A DNA stretch of 64,000 nt from VRUE01 sp035693025. Lineage in GTDB: Bacteria; Actinomycetota; Thermoleophilia; Solirubrobacterales; 70-9. Shown here one piece after another: positions 1-8,188 of this stretch (position 1 is the stretch's first letter; every line of letters begins with the position of its first letter). The notes under the pieces were generated by a model, which saw only the letters and a program-made list of their open reading frames with translations, was not told the origin of the DNA and did no database searches. The stretch lies in NCBI GenBank assembly GCA_035693025.1, contig DASSHI010000001.1, positions 124,001 through 188,000 on the forward strand, in the 5' to 3' direction. The position numbers were made by a program, and so were the translations under genes.

Positions 1-13
1 TGCAGCAGCAGGC

Positions 14-859
14 GTGCAGCTCGTCCGCGCCAAGGACGAGCTGCGCCCGATCCTCGCCGCCGCGCGGGCAGAGGGTCGCTCGATCGGCCTGGTGCCGACG
101 ATGGGCTACCTGCACGACGGGCACGTCTCGCTGCTGCGCGCCGCCCGCGCGGAGTGCGATCTGGTCGTGATGAGCCTCTTCGTCAACCCGACCCAGTTCG
201 GGCCCGGCGAGGACCTCGACCGCTACCCGCGCGACGAGGAGCGCGACGCCGAGCTGGCCGCCGAGGCCGGGGTCGACCTGATCTACGCGCCGCCGGTCGC
301 GGAGGTCTACCCGGACGGCTTCGCGACGACGGTCGAAGTTGGGGGGCTGACCGAGGTTCTCTGCGGCGACCCGGCGCGGCGCGGCGCGGGGCACTTCCGC
401 GGCGTCACCACGGTCGTCGCCAAGCTCTTCAACACGATCCAGCCCGACACCGCCTACTTCGGCCAGAAGGATGCCCAGCAGGTGGCGGTTCTTCGCCGCA
501 TGGTGCGCGACCTCGACATCCCGGTGCGGATCGAGGCGCTGCCGATCGTGCGCGAGCCCGACGGCCTGGCGATGAGCTCGCGCAACGCCTACCTGGCCGC
601 CGCGGATCGCGAGCGTGCGACGGCGCTCTCGCGGGCGCTGGTCGAGGTGGAGCGGGTCGCGCGCGGGGAGTCTCTGGCCGCCGGGCTCGAGGCCGGGCGA
701 CGTGTGCTCGACGAAGCGGGGATCGAGCCGGAGTACCTGGAGGCTCGCGACCCGGAGAACCTGCAGGAGCTGGAGGAGCTGAACGGTCCGGCTCTGGTCG
801 CACTCGCCGCGCAGGTAGGTGGCGCGCGACTGATCGACAACGCCTTGATACAGCCGTGA
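14..859 (+). CDS. panC: Pantothenate synthetase (pantoate--beta-alanine ligase)
   Basis: Catalyses the ATP-dependent condensation of pantoate with beta-alanine, the last step of pantothenate synthesis in the cytosol. The nucleotidyl-transferase HxGH element reads HDGH at residues 34-37 after PTMGYL. FGQKDAQQ (about 149-156) and MSSRN (about 187-191) are the other family signatures. The 281-aa length is normal. GTG at 14 is the first in-frame start visible, but the window begins only 13 nt earlier, so a slightly longer N-terminus cannot be excluded. It is the first gene of a panC-panD-panB cluster: panD starts 28 nt downstream and supplies its beta-alanine, and panB leads to its pantoate. Confidence 0.95.
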   Translation: MQLVRAKDELRPILAAARAEGRSIGLVPTMGYLHDGHVSLLRAARAECDLVVMSLFVNPTQFGPGEDLDRYPRDEERDAELAAEAGVDLIYAPPVAEVYPDGFATTVEVGGLTEVLCGDPARRGAGHFRGVTTVVAKLFNTIQPDTAYFGQKDAQQVAVLRRMVRDLDIPVRIEALPIVREPDGLAMSSRNAYLAAADRERATALSRALVEVERVARGESLAAGLEAGRRVLDEAGIEPEYLEARDPENLQELEELNGPALVALAAQVGGARLIDNALIQP

Positions 860-887
860 AGGCTCGAACCCAAGAGGAGAACTCCTG

Positions 888-1283
888 ATGCAGAGGCAGA
901 TGCTCAAGTCCAAGATCCACCGGGCGACGGTGACCGACTGCGACGTCGACTACGTCGGCAGCATCACGGTCGATACCGAGCTGATGGCGCAGGCCGACCT
1001 GATCACCAACGAGCAGGTCCACGTCTGGGACGTCGACAACGGCGCCCGTTTCGTCACCTACGTGATCGACGGCGAGCCCGGCTCGGGGACGATCCAGGTC
1101 AACGGCGCCGCGGCTCACCTGACCGAGCCAGGCCACAAGGTCATCGTCGCCTCCTTCGGCGCCTACGACGAGCGCGACCTGGAGGCCTACGCTCCGGTGG
1201 TGGTCCACGTCGACGACGACAACGCAAGCATCGCCGTCGACAGCCACCCGGAGGTGCTGCTCTCAGCGGGGGCGATCGCATGA
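888..1283 (+). CDS. panD: Aspartate 1-decarboxylase
   Basis: Pyruvoyl-dependent enzyme that decarboxylates aspartate to beta-alanine for PanC. The self-cleavage site is visible as YVGSIT, with Gly24-Ser25 at the position where the family's proenzyme is cut and Ser25 becomes the pyruvoyl group. The 131-aa length is typical. The ATG is preceded by AAGAGGAGAAC, a good ribosome binding site. The last codons overlap the start of panB by 4 nt (ATGA), indicating translational coupling within one pantothenate operon. Confidence 0.96.
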   Translation: MQRQMLKSKIHRATVTDCDVDYVGSITVDTELMAQADLITNEQVHVWDVDNGARFVTYVIDGEPGSGTIQVNGAAAHLTEPGHKVIVASFGAYDERDLEAYAPVVVHVDDDNASIAVDSHPEVLLSAGAIA

Positions 1284-2188
1284 GCGCCGCCGAGCGAAGG
1301 CCGGTCACCCTGCCCCGCCTGGCCGAGATGAAGGCGGCGGGCGAACCGATCGTCATGGTCACCGCCTATGACTACCCCTCGGCGCGGGTGGCCGAGGAGG
1401 CCGGCGTCGACCTCGTCCTCGTCGGCGACACGGCGGCGATGGTCGTGCTCGGCTATCCCGGCACCGAGCCTGTCTCGATGGAGGAGATGATCATGCTCGG
1501 CAAGGCCGTCCGCCGTGGCACCGAGACCGCGCTGATGGTCGGCGACATGCCGATGGGCAGCTATGAGGCGAGCAACGAGCTCGCCGTGCAGAGCGCCCAG
1601 CGCCTGGTCAAGGAGACCGGCTGCCAGGTCGTCAAGCTCGAGGCGGGGGGGACCTCGGTCGAGCGCGCCCGGGCGATCGTCCGGGCCGGGATCCCGGTGA
1701 TGGGCCACGTCGGGCTCACCCCGCAGACCGCGACCGCCCTGGGCGGCTACAAGACGCAGGGCAAGACGGCGCAGGGGGCGATCCAGCTGTTCGAGGACGC
1801 GCTGGCGCTGCAGTCGGTCGGCTGCTTCGCCGTCGTCTTCGAGGCGGTCCCGGCGGCGATCGCCGAGGAACTCGCCGCGCGTCTCGAGATCCCCGCGATC
1901 GGGATCGGCGCGGGCCCGGCGACCGCCGGCCAGGTGCTCGTCTACCACGACCTGCTGGGGATAACGACCGGCCGGGTGCCCAAATTCGTCAAGCGCTACG
2001 CGGAGATCCACGCGGCGATGGTCGACGGCGTCGGCAGCTATGTCGAGGAGGTGCGCTCTCACAGCTTCCCCGCGGCCGACCACGTCTACGGGATCGAGCC
2101 GGCCGAGCTGGCCGAGTTCCGTCATTACCTCGACCAGAAGGATGGAATCGGGTCGAAGCAGAGCTGGGACTGGGAGCCGCTGCCCTGA
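1280..2188 (+). CDS. panB: 3-methyl-2-oxobutanoate hydroxymethyltransferase
   Basis: Transfers a one-carbon unit from methylene-tetrahydrofolate to 2-oxoisovalerate to make ketopantoate, the first committed step to pantoate. Family features include the N-terminal MVTAYDYPSARVAEEAG strand and helix, LVGDTAAMVVLGY, the KLEAGG strand and VMGHVGLTPQ. The 302-aa length is slightly above the usual 265-280. The start overlaps panD by 4 nt. The ketopantoate reductase gene (panE) is not in this cluster. Confidence 0.95.
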   Translation: MSAAERRPVTLPRLAEMKAAGEPIVMVTAYDYPSARVAEEAGVDLVLVGDTAAMVVLGYPGTEPVSMEEMIMLGKAVRRGTETALMVGDMPMGSYEASNELAVQSAQRLVKETGCQVVKLEAGGTSVERARAIVRAGIPVMGHVGLTPQTATALGGYKTQGKTAQGAIQLFEDALALQSVGCFAVVFEAVPAAIAEELAARLEIPAIGIGAGPATAGQVLVYHDLLGITTGRVPKFVKRYAEIHAAMVDGVGSYVEEVRSHSFPAADHVYGIEPAELAEFRHYLDQKDGIGSKQSWDWEPLP

Positions 2189-2247
2189 GTTGCCGCGATG
2201 CGGTTTTTACGGGTCAGGACACGTAAGAACTCCGTCGCGCGGCTAGC

Positions 2248-2940
2248 ATGGCCGCGATGACGGCCGAGGAGCGGCGCGAGCAGCTGGTTGCGCTCTACAA
2301 GGACGTGCAGGCGTGCACGTTATGCCCGCTGCACGAGACGCGGGCGAAAGCCGTGTTCGGTGCGGGCGACGCCGATGCCGATGTGATGTTCGTCGGCGAG
2401 GCGCCGGGGGCCGAAGAGGATCGCCAGGGGCTGCCCTTCGTCGGCCGTGCCGGCCAGCTGCTGAACCAGATGCTGGGCGAGATCGGCCTCTCCCGCGAGG
2501 ACGTCTTCATCGCCAACGTGCTGAAGAGTCGCCCGCCTGGCAACCGCGATCCTCAGCCGGGTGAGATCGAGGCCTGCAAGCCCTACCTCTTCGAGCAGGT
2601 GCGCCTGATCGAGCCGCGCGTCGTCTGCACGCTGGGCAACTTCGCGACGAAGCTGCTGAGCGGCAACCCCGCGGGGATAACCCGCGTGCGTGGGACACCG
2701 CAGGTGCACAGGCTCGGCGGCCGCACGGTCTTCCTGCTGCCGCTCTTCCACCCCGCCGCGGCGTTGCGCACGCCGGCGGTCAAGGAGCAGCTGCGAGCGG
2801 ACTTCGACCTGCTGCCGAAGCTGCTCGCGGGGCCGCCTCCCGGCGGGCCCGAGCCCGAGGGGGAGCTCGTCGAGGAGCGCGAGGAAGCTCTCGCCGGGCC
2901 GCCGCAGCCTTCGGTCGACCAGCTCGACTTCTTCGGCTGA
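2248..2940 (+). CDS. Family 4 uracil-DNA glycosylase (Fe-S)
   Basis: Removes uracil from DNA to begin base-excision repair. The family 4 (UDGa) layout is clear. Motif 1 reads GEAPGAEEDRQGLPFVGRAG (about 50-69) and the second motif HPAAALR lies near residue 168. Four cysteines (23, 26, 110, 127) match the C-x2-C...C-x16-C pattern that binds the 4Fe-4S cluster. The C-terminal 40 residues are acidic and Pro-rich and probably disordered. ATG at 2248 is chosen; ATG at 2257 is a possible alternative. It sits between panB and tsaE with no obvious functional link. Confidence 0.92.
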   Translation: MAAMTAEERREQLVALYKDVQACTLCPLHETRAKAVFGAGDADADVMFVGEAPGAEEDRQGLPFVGRAGQLLNQMLGEIGLSREDVFIANVLKSRPPGNRDPQPGEIEACKPYLFEQVRLIEPRVVCTLGNFATKLLSGNPAGITRVRGTPQVHRLGGRTVFLLPLFHPAAALRTPAVKEQLRADFDLLPKLLAGPPPGGPEPEGELVEEREEALAGPPQPSVDQLDFFG

Positions 2941-2945
2941 GCGCG

Positions 2946-3377
2946 GTGGAGGCCGTTCGCAGCGGCTCCGCCGCCGAGACCGAAGCCGTGGGGGCGAGGA
3001 TCGCCGCCGGCCTCGGCCCGGGGGACGTCGTCCTGGTCAGCGGCGAGCTCGGTGCCGGCAAGACGACGTTGATCCGCGGCGCCTGCAGGGCGCTCGGCGT
3101 CGAGGGCCCGGTCACCTCGCCGACCTTCACGATCGGCCAGCGCTATCGCGGCCGCCTGCCCGTCGCCCATCTCGACCTCTATCGCCTCGGCGGCCTCGAG
3201 GAGGAGGACCCTGGGCTGCTCGACGATTACCTCGACGATGCCTCCGTCGGCTTCGTCGAGTGGCCCGCGATCGCTGCGCCGCACCTGGACGTCCGTCGCG
3301 TCTTGGCCGTCCGCATCGCCCCACTGGAGGCCGGGGGGCGGCGAATCGAGTGGGACGCCGCATCGGCACACGGATAA
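2946..3377 (+). CDS. tsaE: tRNA t6A biosynthesis ATPase TsaE
   Basis: P-loop ATPase that drives turnover of the TsaBD complex making N6-threonylcarbamoyl-adenosine on ANN-decoding tRNAs. Walker A reads GELGAGKTT (33-41); TSPTFTIGQRY and HLDLYRL are the family's next motifs. The 143 aa is the usual size. The start is GTG, 5 nt after the glycosylase stop. It belongs to a group with tsaB, rimI and tsaD downstream, so most of the t6A machinery (all but TsaC) is encoded within 3.1 kb. Confidence 0.93.
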   Translation: MEAVRSGSAAETEAVGARIAAGLGPGDVVLVSGELGAGKTTLIRGACRALGVEGPVTSPTFTIGQRYRGRLPVAHLDLYRLGGLEEEDPGLLDDYLDDASVGFVEWPAIAAPHLDVRRVLAVRIAPLEAGGRRIEWDAASAHG

Positions 3378-3447
3378 GCGTGTTTCGGAGGGGGGTGCCG
3401 CTGTGTAGCATCGCCCGCGTACGCAATCCGAAGGAGGGGCTCGCCAC

Positions 3448-3852
3448 ATGAAGGGACTGAAGACGCTGACCGCGATCGGGCTGGGGATCGCAATCTTGGC
3501 CAGCGCTGCTCCGGCCTCGGCGAAGAGCGGCGCCGCGTTCACGCACTACGTCGCCTGCGGTCTCTCCGAAAAGGCCAAGCCTGCCCACGTCTGCCAGAAG
3601 AGCCGTCAGAAGGGCGCTTTCTTCCGCAGCAACAAGACCGATGTCTTCTACTCGATCTGCGTCAAGTTCCCCGGCAAGAAAAATCTCTGCCGGCCGAAAC
3701 AGGAAGCCATAAAGGGCACGCTCTACGTCAACAAGATCACCTCCAACATCCCCGGCAGGCATCGGGTGAGCTGGTTCGTCGCGGGCAAGCGTGTCGGCGT
3801 CTCCTACTTCTTCGTTCCCGAGAGCAGCCATAAGTCCGGACACGGCAAGTAG
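3448..3852 (+). CDS. Small secreted cysteine-containing protein, unknown function
   Basis: Not recognised as a known family. Residues 1-25 form a classical signal peptide (KK-type n-region, hydrophobic core, ASA cleavage box). The mature part, about 109 aa, is strongly basic and has four cysteines (ACGL, HVCQ, SICV, NLCR), suggesting two disulfides outside the membrane. A strong ribosome binding site, GAAGGAGGGG, lies upstream of the ATG. It interrupts the tsaE-tsaB order, and the next gene's only plausible start lies inside its 3' end. Confidence 0.8.
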   Translation: MKGLKTLTAIGLGIAILASAAPASAKSGAAFTHYVACGLSEKAKPAHVCQKSRQKGAFFRSNKTDVFYSICVKFPGKKNLCRPKQEAIKGTLYVNKITSNIPGRHRVSWFVAGKRVGVSYFFVPESSHKSGHGK

Positions 3853-4567
3853 CCCTGGGCGGGCGGTCGTCGGTTTCGACACCGCCACGGCCGATACCGC
3901 CGTCGCCGTCCGGCGCGGCGAAGAGGCACTCCACGAAGCCCTGCTCGGGCTCTCCGAGAAGGGCGGGCCGCAGCACACGACGGCGCTCCTGGCAGAGATC
4001 GAGCGCGCCGTCGACGCGGCGGGCGGTTGGCCCGAGGTCGGGCGGATCGCGGTCGGGATCGGCCCCGGCTCGTTCACCGGGCTGCGTGTCGGCATCGCCA
4101 CGGCGAAGGCCCTGGGACTGAGCAGAGGGCTGCCGCTGAGCGGCGTCGGCACGCTCGACGCGCTGGCACGCGGGCTCGGCGAGGCGGCCGGAGACCGGCC
4201 CCGCCTCGTCGTCCTCGACGCCCGCCGCGGCGAGGTCGCCTCTGCGCTTTATGGAGTGAGCGGCGAGCCGGCGTGGGGGCCGGAGCTGAGCTCCCCCGAG
4301 GAGCTCGCCGAACGGATCGCTGCGTTGCCGGAGCCGGTGCTGTGCGGCGGATCGGGCGCGGTACGATTTCGACAGCAGTTGACGAGTGGGGCGGTCGAGA
4401 TCCCAGACGACGCCGACCCCGTGCACCGCGTCCTCGCGCGACACATCTGCGCTCTCGCGGCGGCCGGGCGGGGCGAGGACGAGTCCGGGACGATCGCGCC
4501 GATCTACCTGAGGCCCCCCGATGCGAAACGGTGGCGTGAGCGAGACTCTCTCCAAGCAGCAGAGTGA
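3791..4567 (+). CDS. tsaB: tRNA t6A biosynthesis protein TsaB
   Basis: Non-catalytic partner of TsaD in t6A synthesis, with an ASKHA fold. The N-terminal strand VVGFDTATADTAVAV, QHTTALL and IGPGSFTGLRVGIATAKAL are typical. There is no in-frame ATG, GTG or TTG between GTG 3791 and the conserved FDTAT strand. The gene either overlaps the preceding secreted-protein gene by 62 nt or uses an unusual start nearer 3850. The overlap suggests translational coupling. The 3' end overlaps rimI by 47 nt. Confidence 0.9.
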   Translation: MSASPTSSFPRAAISPDTASSPGRAVVGFDTATADTAVAVRRGEEALHEALLGLSEKGGPQHTTALLAEIERAVDAAGGWPEVGRIAVGIGPGSFTGLRVGIATAKALGLSRGLPLSGVGTLDALARGLGEAAGDRPRLVVLDARRGEVASALYGVSGEPAWGPELSSPEELAERIAALPEPVLCGGSGAVRFRQQLTSGAVEIPDDADPVHRVLARHICALAAAGRGEDESGTIAPIYLRPPDAKRWRERDSLQAAE

Positions 4568-5006
4568 GCTGGGCGGCGATCGGCCGGTGCGCCGCCTCGC
4601 CTACAGCGACCTGCCCGCGGTGATCTCGATCGAGCGCCGCTCGTTCCCGACCCCCTGGTCGCTGGCGATGTTCGTGCTCGAGCTCTCCAAGCCCTCGGGC
4701 GTCTGCCTCGCGGCAACCGAGGGCGAGGAGCTGCTCGGCTACCTGGTCTGCTCGCGCTATGACCGCGTCTGGCACGTGATGAACGTCGCCGTCGCGCCCG
4801 AGCACCGCCGCCGCGGGGTCGCCAGCCGGATGATCGGGCGACTGCTCGTCGAGGCTGGGCGGGAGCTGCCCTTCACGCTCGAGGTGCGGGTCTCCAACCG
4901 CGACGCGATCGCGATGTACGAAAAGCTGGGCTTCCGCTCGGCGGGCGTGCGGCCGCGCTACTACCAGGACAACGGCGAGGACGCCCTGATCATGTGGCTC
5001 GACTGA
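4521..5006 (+). CDS. rimI: Ribosomal protein S18-alanine N-acetyltransferase RimI
   Basis: GNAT acetyltransferase expected to acetylate the N-terminal Ala of ribosomal protein S18. The acetyl-CoA loop reads VAPEHRRRGVASRM (about 90-103). The C-terminal LEVRVSNRDAIAMYEKLGF and terminal ALIMWL are RimI-like. RimI is commonly encoded between tsaB and tsaD, as here. ATG 4521 gives 161 aa with a poorly conserved N-terminal extension of about 20 aa; GTG 4536 is another possible start. The 3' end overlaps the tsaD start. Confidence 0.9.
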   Translation: MRNGGVSETLSKQQSELGGDRPVRRLAYSDLPAVISIERRSFPTPWSLAMFVLELSKPSGVCLAATEGEELLGYLVCSRYDRVWHVMNVAVAPEHRRRGVASRMIGRLLVEAGRELPFTLEVRVSNRDAIAMYEKLGFRSAGVRPRYYQDNGEDALIMWLD

Positions 5007-6022
5007 GGCCGCCGGTGATCCTCGCGATCGAGACCTCCTGCGACGACACCTGCGCCGCCGTCGTCGACGGCGGCGAGATCCTCTCCAACGTGATCTCCTC
5101 GCAGGACGCGGCGCACGCCGAGTTCGGCGGGATCGTCCCCGAGGTCGCCTCTCGCCACCATCTGGAGCTGACCGCGCCGGTGGTCCAGGCTGCGCTGGGC
5201 GAGGCCGGGGTGACGCTGGACGACGTCGAGGCGGTCGCGGTGACCGCCGGGCCGGGCCTGATCGGTGCTCTCCTCGTCGGGCTCAGCACCGCCAAGGCGA
5301 TCGCCGCGCCGCGCCGCCTGCCGCTGATCCCGGTCGACCACCTGCAGGGTCACGTCGCCGCCAACTACCTCGCCCCGGATCCGCTCGAGCCGCCCTTCCT
5401 ATGTCTGGTCGCAAGCGGCGGTCATACGCTGCTGGCCGGCGTGCACGACCACGGCGGTCACGAGGTGCTCGGCCAGACCCTCGACGACGCGGCCGGCGAG
5501 GCCTTCGACAAGGTTGCCCGCCTGCTCGGCCTCGGCTTCCCCGGCGGACCGGCGCTGCAGCGCCTCGCCGAGGAGGGCGATCCGACGGCCTTCGAGCTGC
5601 CCGTGGCGATGGCTCGCGACCCCGGTCTCGATTTCAGCTTCAGCGGCCTGAAGACGGCCGTCGCTTACCTTTGTCGCGATCTCGGGCCCGAGGGGGTGAG
5701 CGCACGGCGCGCCGACCTCGCGGCGGCATTCCAGGCCGCCGCCGTCGGCCAGCTGACCTCGAAACTGAAGCGGGCGCTGCAGCGCGGCGATTGGGAGGCC
5801 GTAGCGCTCGGCGGCGGCGTCGCCGCCAACGGACCGCTGCGCGAGTCCGTCGCCGCCCTCTGCGAGGAGCGCGGACTGCGGCTGAAGCTGGTGCCGCTGA
5901 AGCTCTGCACCGACAACGCCGCGATGATCGCCTCCGCCGCCCGCTTCGCGCCGGCGCTTCCCTACCCCGACTACCTGGCCTTCGACGCCTTTCCGAGCAG
6001 TCCGCCGCCGATCCCCGCATGA
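4994..6022 (+). CDS. tsaD: tRNA N6-adenosine threonylcarbamoyltransferase TsaD
   Basis: Catalytic subunit that transfers threonylcarbamoyl from TC-AMP to A37 of tRNA. Signatures are ILAIETSCDDTCAAVV near the N-terminus, the metal-binding HLQGH (His116 and His120), VASGGHTLL and the C-terminal CTDNAAMIA. Length is 342 aa. GTG 4994 overlaps rimI by 13 nt; GTG 5015, directly before the conserved ILAIETS strand, is an alternative. It completes the TsaE-TsaB-TsaD set in this operon. Confidence 0.95.
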   Translation: MARLRPPVILAIETSCDDTCAAVVDGGEILSNVISSQDAAHAEFGGIVPEVASRHHLELTAPVVQAALGEAGVTLDDVEAVAVTAGPGLIGALLVGLSTAKAIAAPRRLPLIPVDHLQGHVAANYLAPDPLEPPFLCLVASGGHTLLAGVHDHGGHEVLGQTLDDAAGEAFDKVARLLGLGFPGGPALQRLAEEGDPTAFELPVAMARDPGLDFSFSGLKTAVAYLCRDLGPEGVSARRADLAAAFQAAAVGQLTSKLKRALQRGDWEAVALGGGVAANGPLRESVAALCEERGLRLKLVPLKLCTDNAAMIASAARFAPALPYPDYLAFDAFPSSPPPIPA

Positions 6023-6297
6023 GCGCCCAGTTGGTTCTCTACTCGCGCCCCGGATGCCACCTCTGCGAGCAGGCGCTGGCGGAGCTCGTCGCCCTGCACG
6101 AGGAGGGCTATCGCTTCGAGCTGCACGAGGTCGACATCGAGAGCGACGAGGGGCTGCTGCGCCGCATGCTCGAGCGCATCCCCGTGCTCGAGCTGGACGG
6201 CGAGGTCGTCTCCGAGCTGGTCCTCGACCAAACCTCCGTTCGTGCCCGGCTCGATACTGTGGTGGCCGATGATCGATCCGGCGGTGGAGGAGCTTGA
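6019..6297 (+). CDS. Glutaredoxin-like protein
   Basis: A 92-aa thioredoxin-fold protein of the DUF836 glutaredoxin-like type. The redox motif CHLC is at residues 13-16 after the first strand (LVLYSRPG), and the cis-Pro strand reads RIPVLELDG. It overlaps tsaD by 4 nt (ATGA), and the rex start lies within its 3' end. A thiol-redox protein coupled to a redox-sensing repressor is a sensible pairing, but its partner is unknown. Confidence 0.85.
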   Translation: MSAQLVLYSRPGCHLCEQALAELVALHEEGYRFELHEVDIESDEGLLRRMLERIPVLELDGEVVSELVLDQTSVRARLDTVVADDRSGGGGA

Positions 6298-6940
6298 GGT
6301 GTCAGATGGACTGATCGGCGAGGGCGAGCGGCTCTCGCTCGGCGTCGCCGCCCGCCTCTCGCGCTACCTGCAGGTGCTGACGCAGGCCCGCAAGATGGGC
6401 CGCGAGACGATCTCCTCGCAGGAACTCTCCGACTACACCCACATCAATCCGACCCAGATCCGCCGCGACCTCTCCGGGTTCGGCAAGTTCGGCAAGCGGG
6501 GCGTCGGCTACAACGTCGAGTCGCTGGTGGCGGAGATCCGCAAGATCCTGCGCACCTCGGGCCAGCACAACATCGCCCTCTTCGGCGCCGGCAACCTCGG
6601 TCAGGCGATCGCCAGCTCCGACATCTTCGCCGACCACGGCTTCGAGGTCGTCGCGATGTTCGACATCGACCCGGCCGTCGTCGGCACACAGGTCGGCAGC
6701 CTCGAGATACTGGACTTCGGCGAGCTCGAGGCGGTCGTCTCCGAGCAGGAGATCGTCGTCGGGGTCCTCGCCGTGCCGGCCGCCGCCGCCCAGGCAGTCG
6801 CCGACCGCCTGGTCGAGGCCGGTGTGAAGATCATCTTCAACTACTCAGAGCAGCTGCTGCAGGTTCCGCCGGAGGTCACGGTGCACACCTCCAGCCCTGC
6901 GGTCGACCTGCTCTACGCGCTCTACTTCTACCTGACCTAG
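6269..6940 (+). CDS. rex: Redox-sensing transcriptional repressor Rex
   Basis: DNA-binding repressor that senses the NADH/NAD+ ratio. An N-terminal winged helix (about 15-80, with SQELSDYTHINPTQIRRD and FGKFGKRGVGY) precedes a Rossmann domain with GAGNLGQAI. The C-terminal helix YALYFYLT is the domain-swapped dimer helix. ATG 6269 overlaps the glutaredoxin gene by 29 nt; an upstream GTG 6242 and an internal GTG 6299 are alternatives. Likely targets are respiratory and fermentative genes, which cannot be judged from this window. Confidence 0.94.
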   Translation: MIDPAVEELEVSDGLIGEGERLSLGVAARLSRYLQVLTQARKMGRETISSQELSDYTHINPTQIRRDLSGFGKFGKRGVGYNVESLVAEIRKILRTSGQHNIALFGAGNLGQAIASSDIFADHGFEVVAMFDIDPAVVGTQVGSLEILDFGELEAVVSEQEIVVGVLAVPAAAAQAVADRLVEAGVKIIFNYSEQLLQVPPEVTVHTSSPAVDLLYALYFYLT

Positions 6941-6968
6941 GCCACCCCGAAGGAATCGTCCCTTGTCC

Positions 6969-8126
6969 ATGGACCTCGACCTGGCTCGGGAGAGATTCGA
7001 GTCCTCGACCGACTTCACGATCGGCCTCGAGGAGGAGTTCGCGATCCTCGACCCGGCGACGCTGGAGCTGGAGCACCGCTTCGAGGATCTCTATAGGGCC
7101 TGTGAGAAGGACGACGTGCTGGCCGACTCGGCGGCGGGCGAGCTGATCGCCTCGGAGATCGAGATCCGCTCCGGCCGCTCGGAGACGTTCGCGGCGGCAG
7201 TCGAGGCCCAGCGCGAGCGGCGCTCGCGGCTCTTCGACCTCGCCGACGGAATGGGCCTGGCGCTGGCGGCGATGGGCACGCACCCCTGGGCCGACTACCT
7301 CGACCAGCGGATCATCGACACGCCCCACTACAACCGCCTGCGCCACGAACTCGGCTACGTCGCGCAGCGCAACAACACCTGGAGCCTGCACGTGCACATG
7401 GGCGTGCGCGGGGCGGACCGCGCGATCGCCGTCTGCGACCGGATGCGCGAGCTGCTGCCGCTGCTGCTCGCGGTGTCCGCCAACTCCCCCTTCCTCGATC
7501 GCCGCGACACCGGCCTGCACACGGTGCGAACCGAGATCTTCACCCGCACCTTCCCTCGCTGCGGCGTCCCCAGCCCCTTCCTCGACTGGCGCAGCTACGC
7601 CGATTTCGTCGCCCTGCTGCAGCGGACCGGCACGGTGGTCGAGTCGACCCAGCTGTGGTGGAGCGTCCGCCCCCACCACGAATTCGGCACGGTCGAGGTG
7701 CGGATCTGCGATGCGCAGACCCGCGGCGAGGAGTCCTTCGGGGTGGCGGCTTTGATCGCCGCCTGCATCGCCCAGGCCGCGCTGGACTACGACGAGCACG
7801 GCTATGGCGGCGCCGGCGCGCCGCTGCAGGATCGTGAGATCGAGGAGAACCTCTGGCGGGCGATCCGACATGGCATGAGCGGCAGGCTGATCGACTTCCG
7901 AGCCGGCGTGGAGATCGAGGCGCGGGCCGCGTTGGAGGCTCTGCTCGCCTGGACCGCCCCGGCGCGCGCCGGACTGGGGATCGATCCGCAGCTACCTGCA
8001 CGCAACGGCGCCCAGCGCTCCCGAGAGGCGCTCGACGCGGGTGTCTCGATCGAGGACATCTACCGCGACGCGGTGCGTGAGACGCACCGCACGTACACCG
8101 CCGCAAAACAGACGGCCCAGGGCTGA
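6969..8126 (+). CDS. YbdK-type carboxylate-amine ligase (glutamate-cysteine ligase-like)
   Basis: ATP-dependent ligase of the GCS2/YbdK family, which forms a gamma-glutamyl amide bond. Members have weak glutamate-cysteine ligase activity or unknown amine substrates. Visible motifs are GLEEEFAILD near the N-terminus, SWSLHVHMGV-type metal and ATP residues (here NNTWSLHVHMGV) and VEVRICDAQT. About 385 aa is normal. TTG 6963 is also in frame; ATG 6969 is preferred, with GAAGGA upstream. In actinobacteria using mycothiol its physiological substrate is uncertain, so no gene name is given. Confidence 0.88.
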   Translation: MDLDLARERFESSTDFTIGLEEEFAILDPATLELEHRFEDLYRACEKDDVLADSAAGELIASEIEIRSGRSETFAAAVEAQRERRSRLFDLADGMGLALAAMGTHPWADYLDQRIIDTPHYNRLRHELGYVAQRNNTWSLHVHMGVRGADRAIAVCDRMRELLPLLLAVSANSPFLDRRDTGLHTVRTEIFTRTFPRCGVPSPFLDWRSYADFVALLQRTGTVVESTQLWWSVRPHHEFGTVEVRICDAQTRGEESFGVAALIAACIAQAALDYDEHGYGGAGAPLQDREIEENLWRAIRHGMSGRLIDFRAGVEIEARAALEALLAWTAPARAGLGIDPQLPARNGAQRSREALDAGVSIEDIYRDAVRETHRTYTAAKQTAQG

Positions 8127-8188
8127 AAACGCGGTATCCGCGCCCCCTTATAGACTCCCGCGCCGCTTAAACGACGGAGGAATCGAAC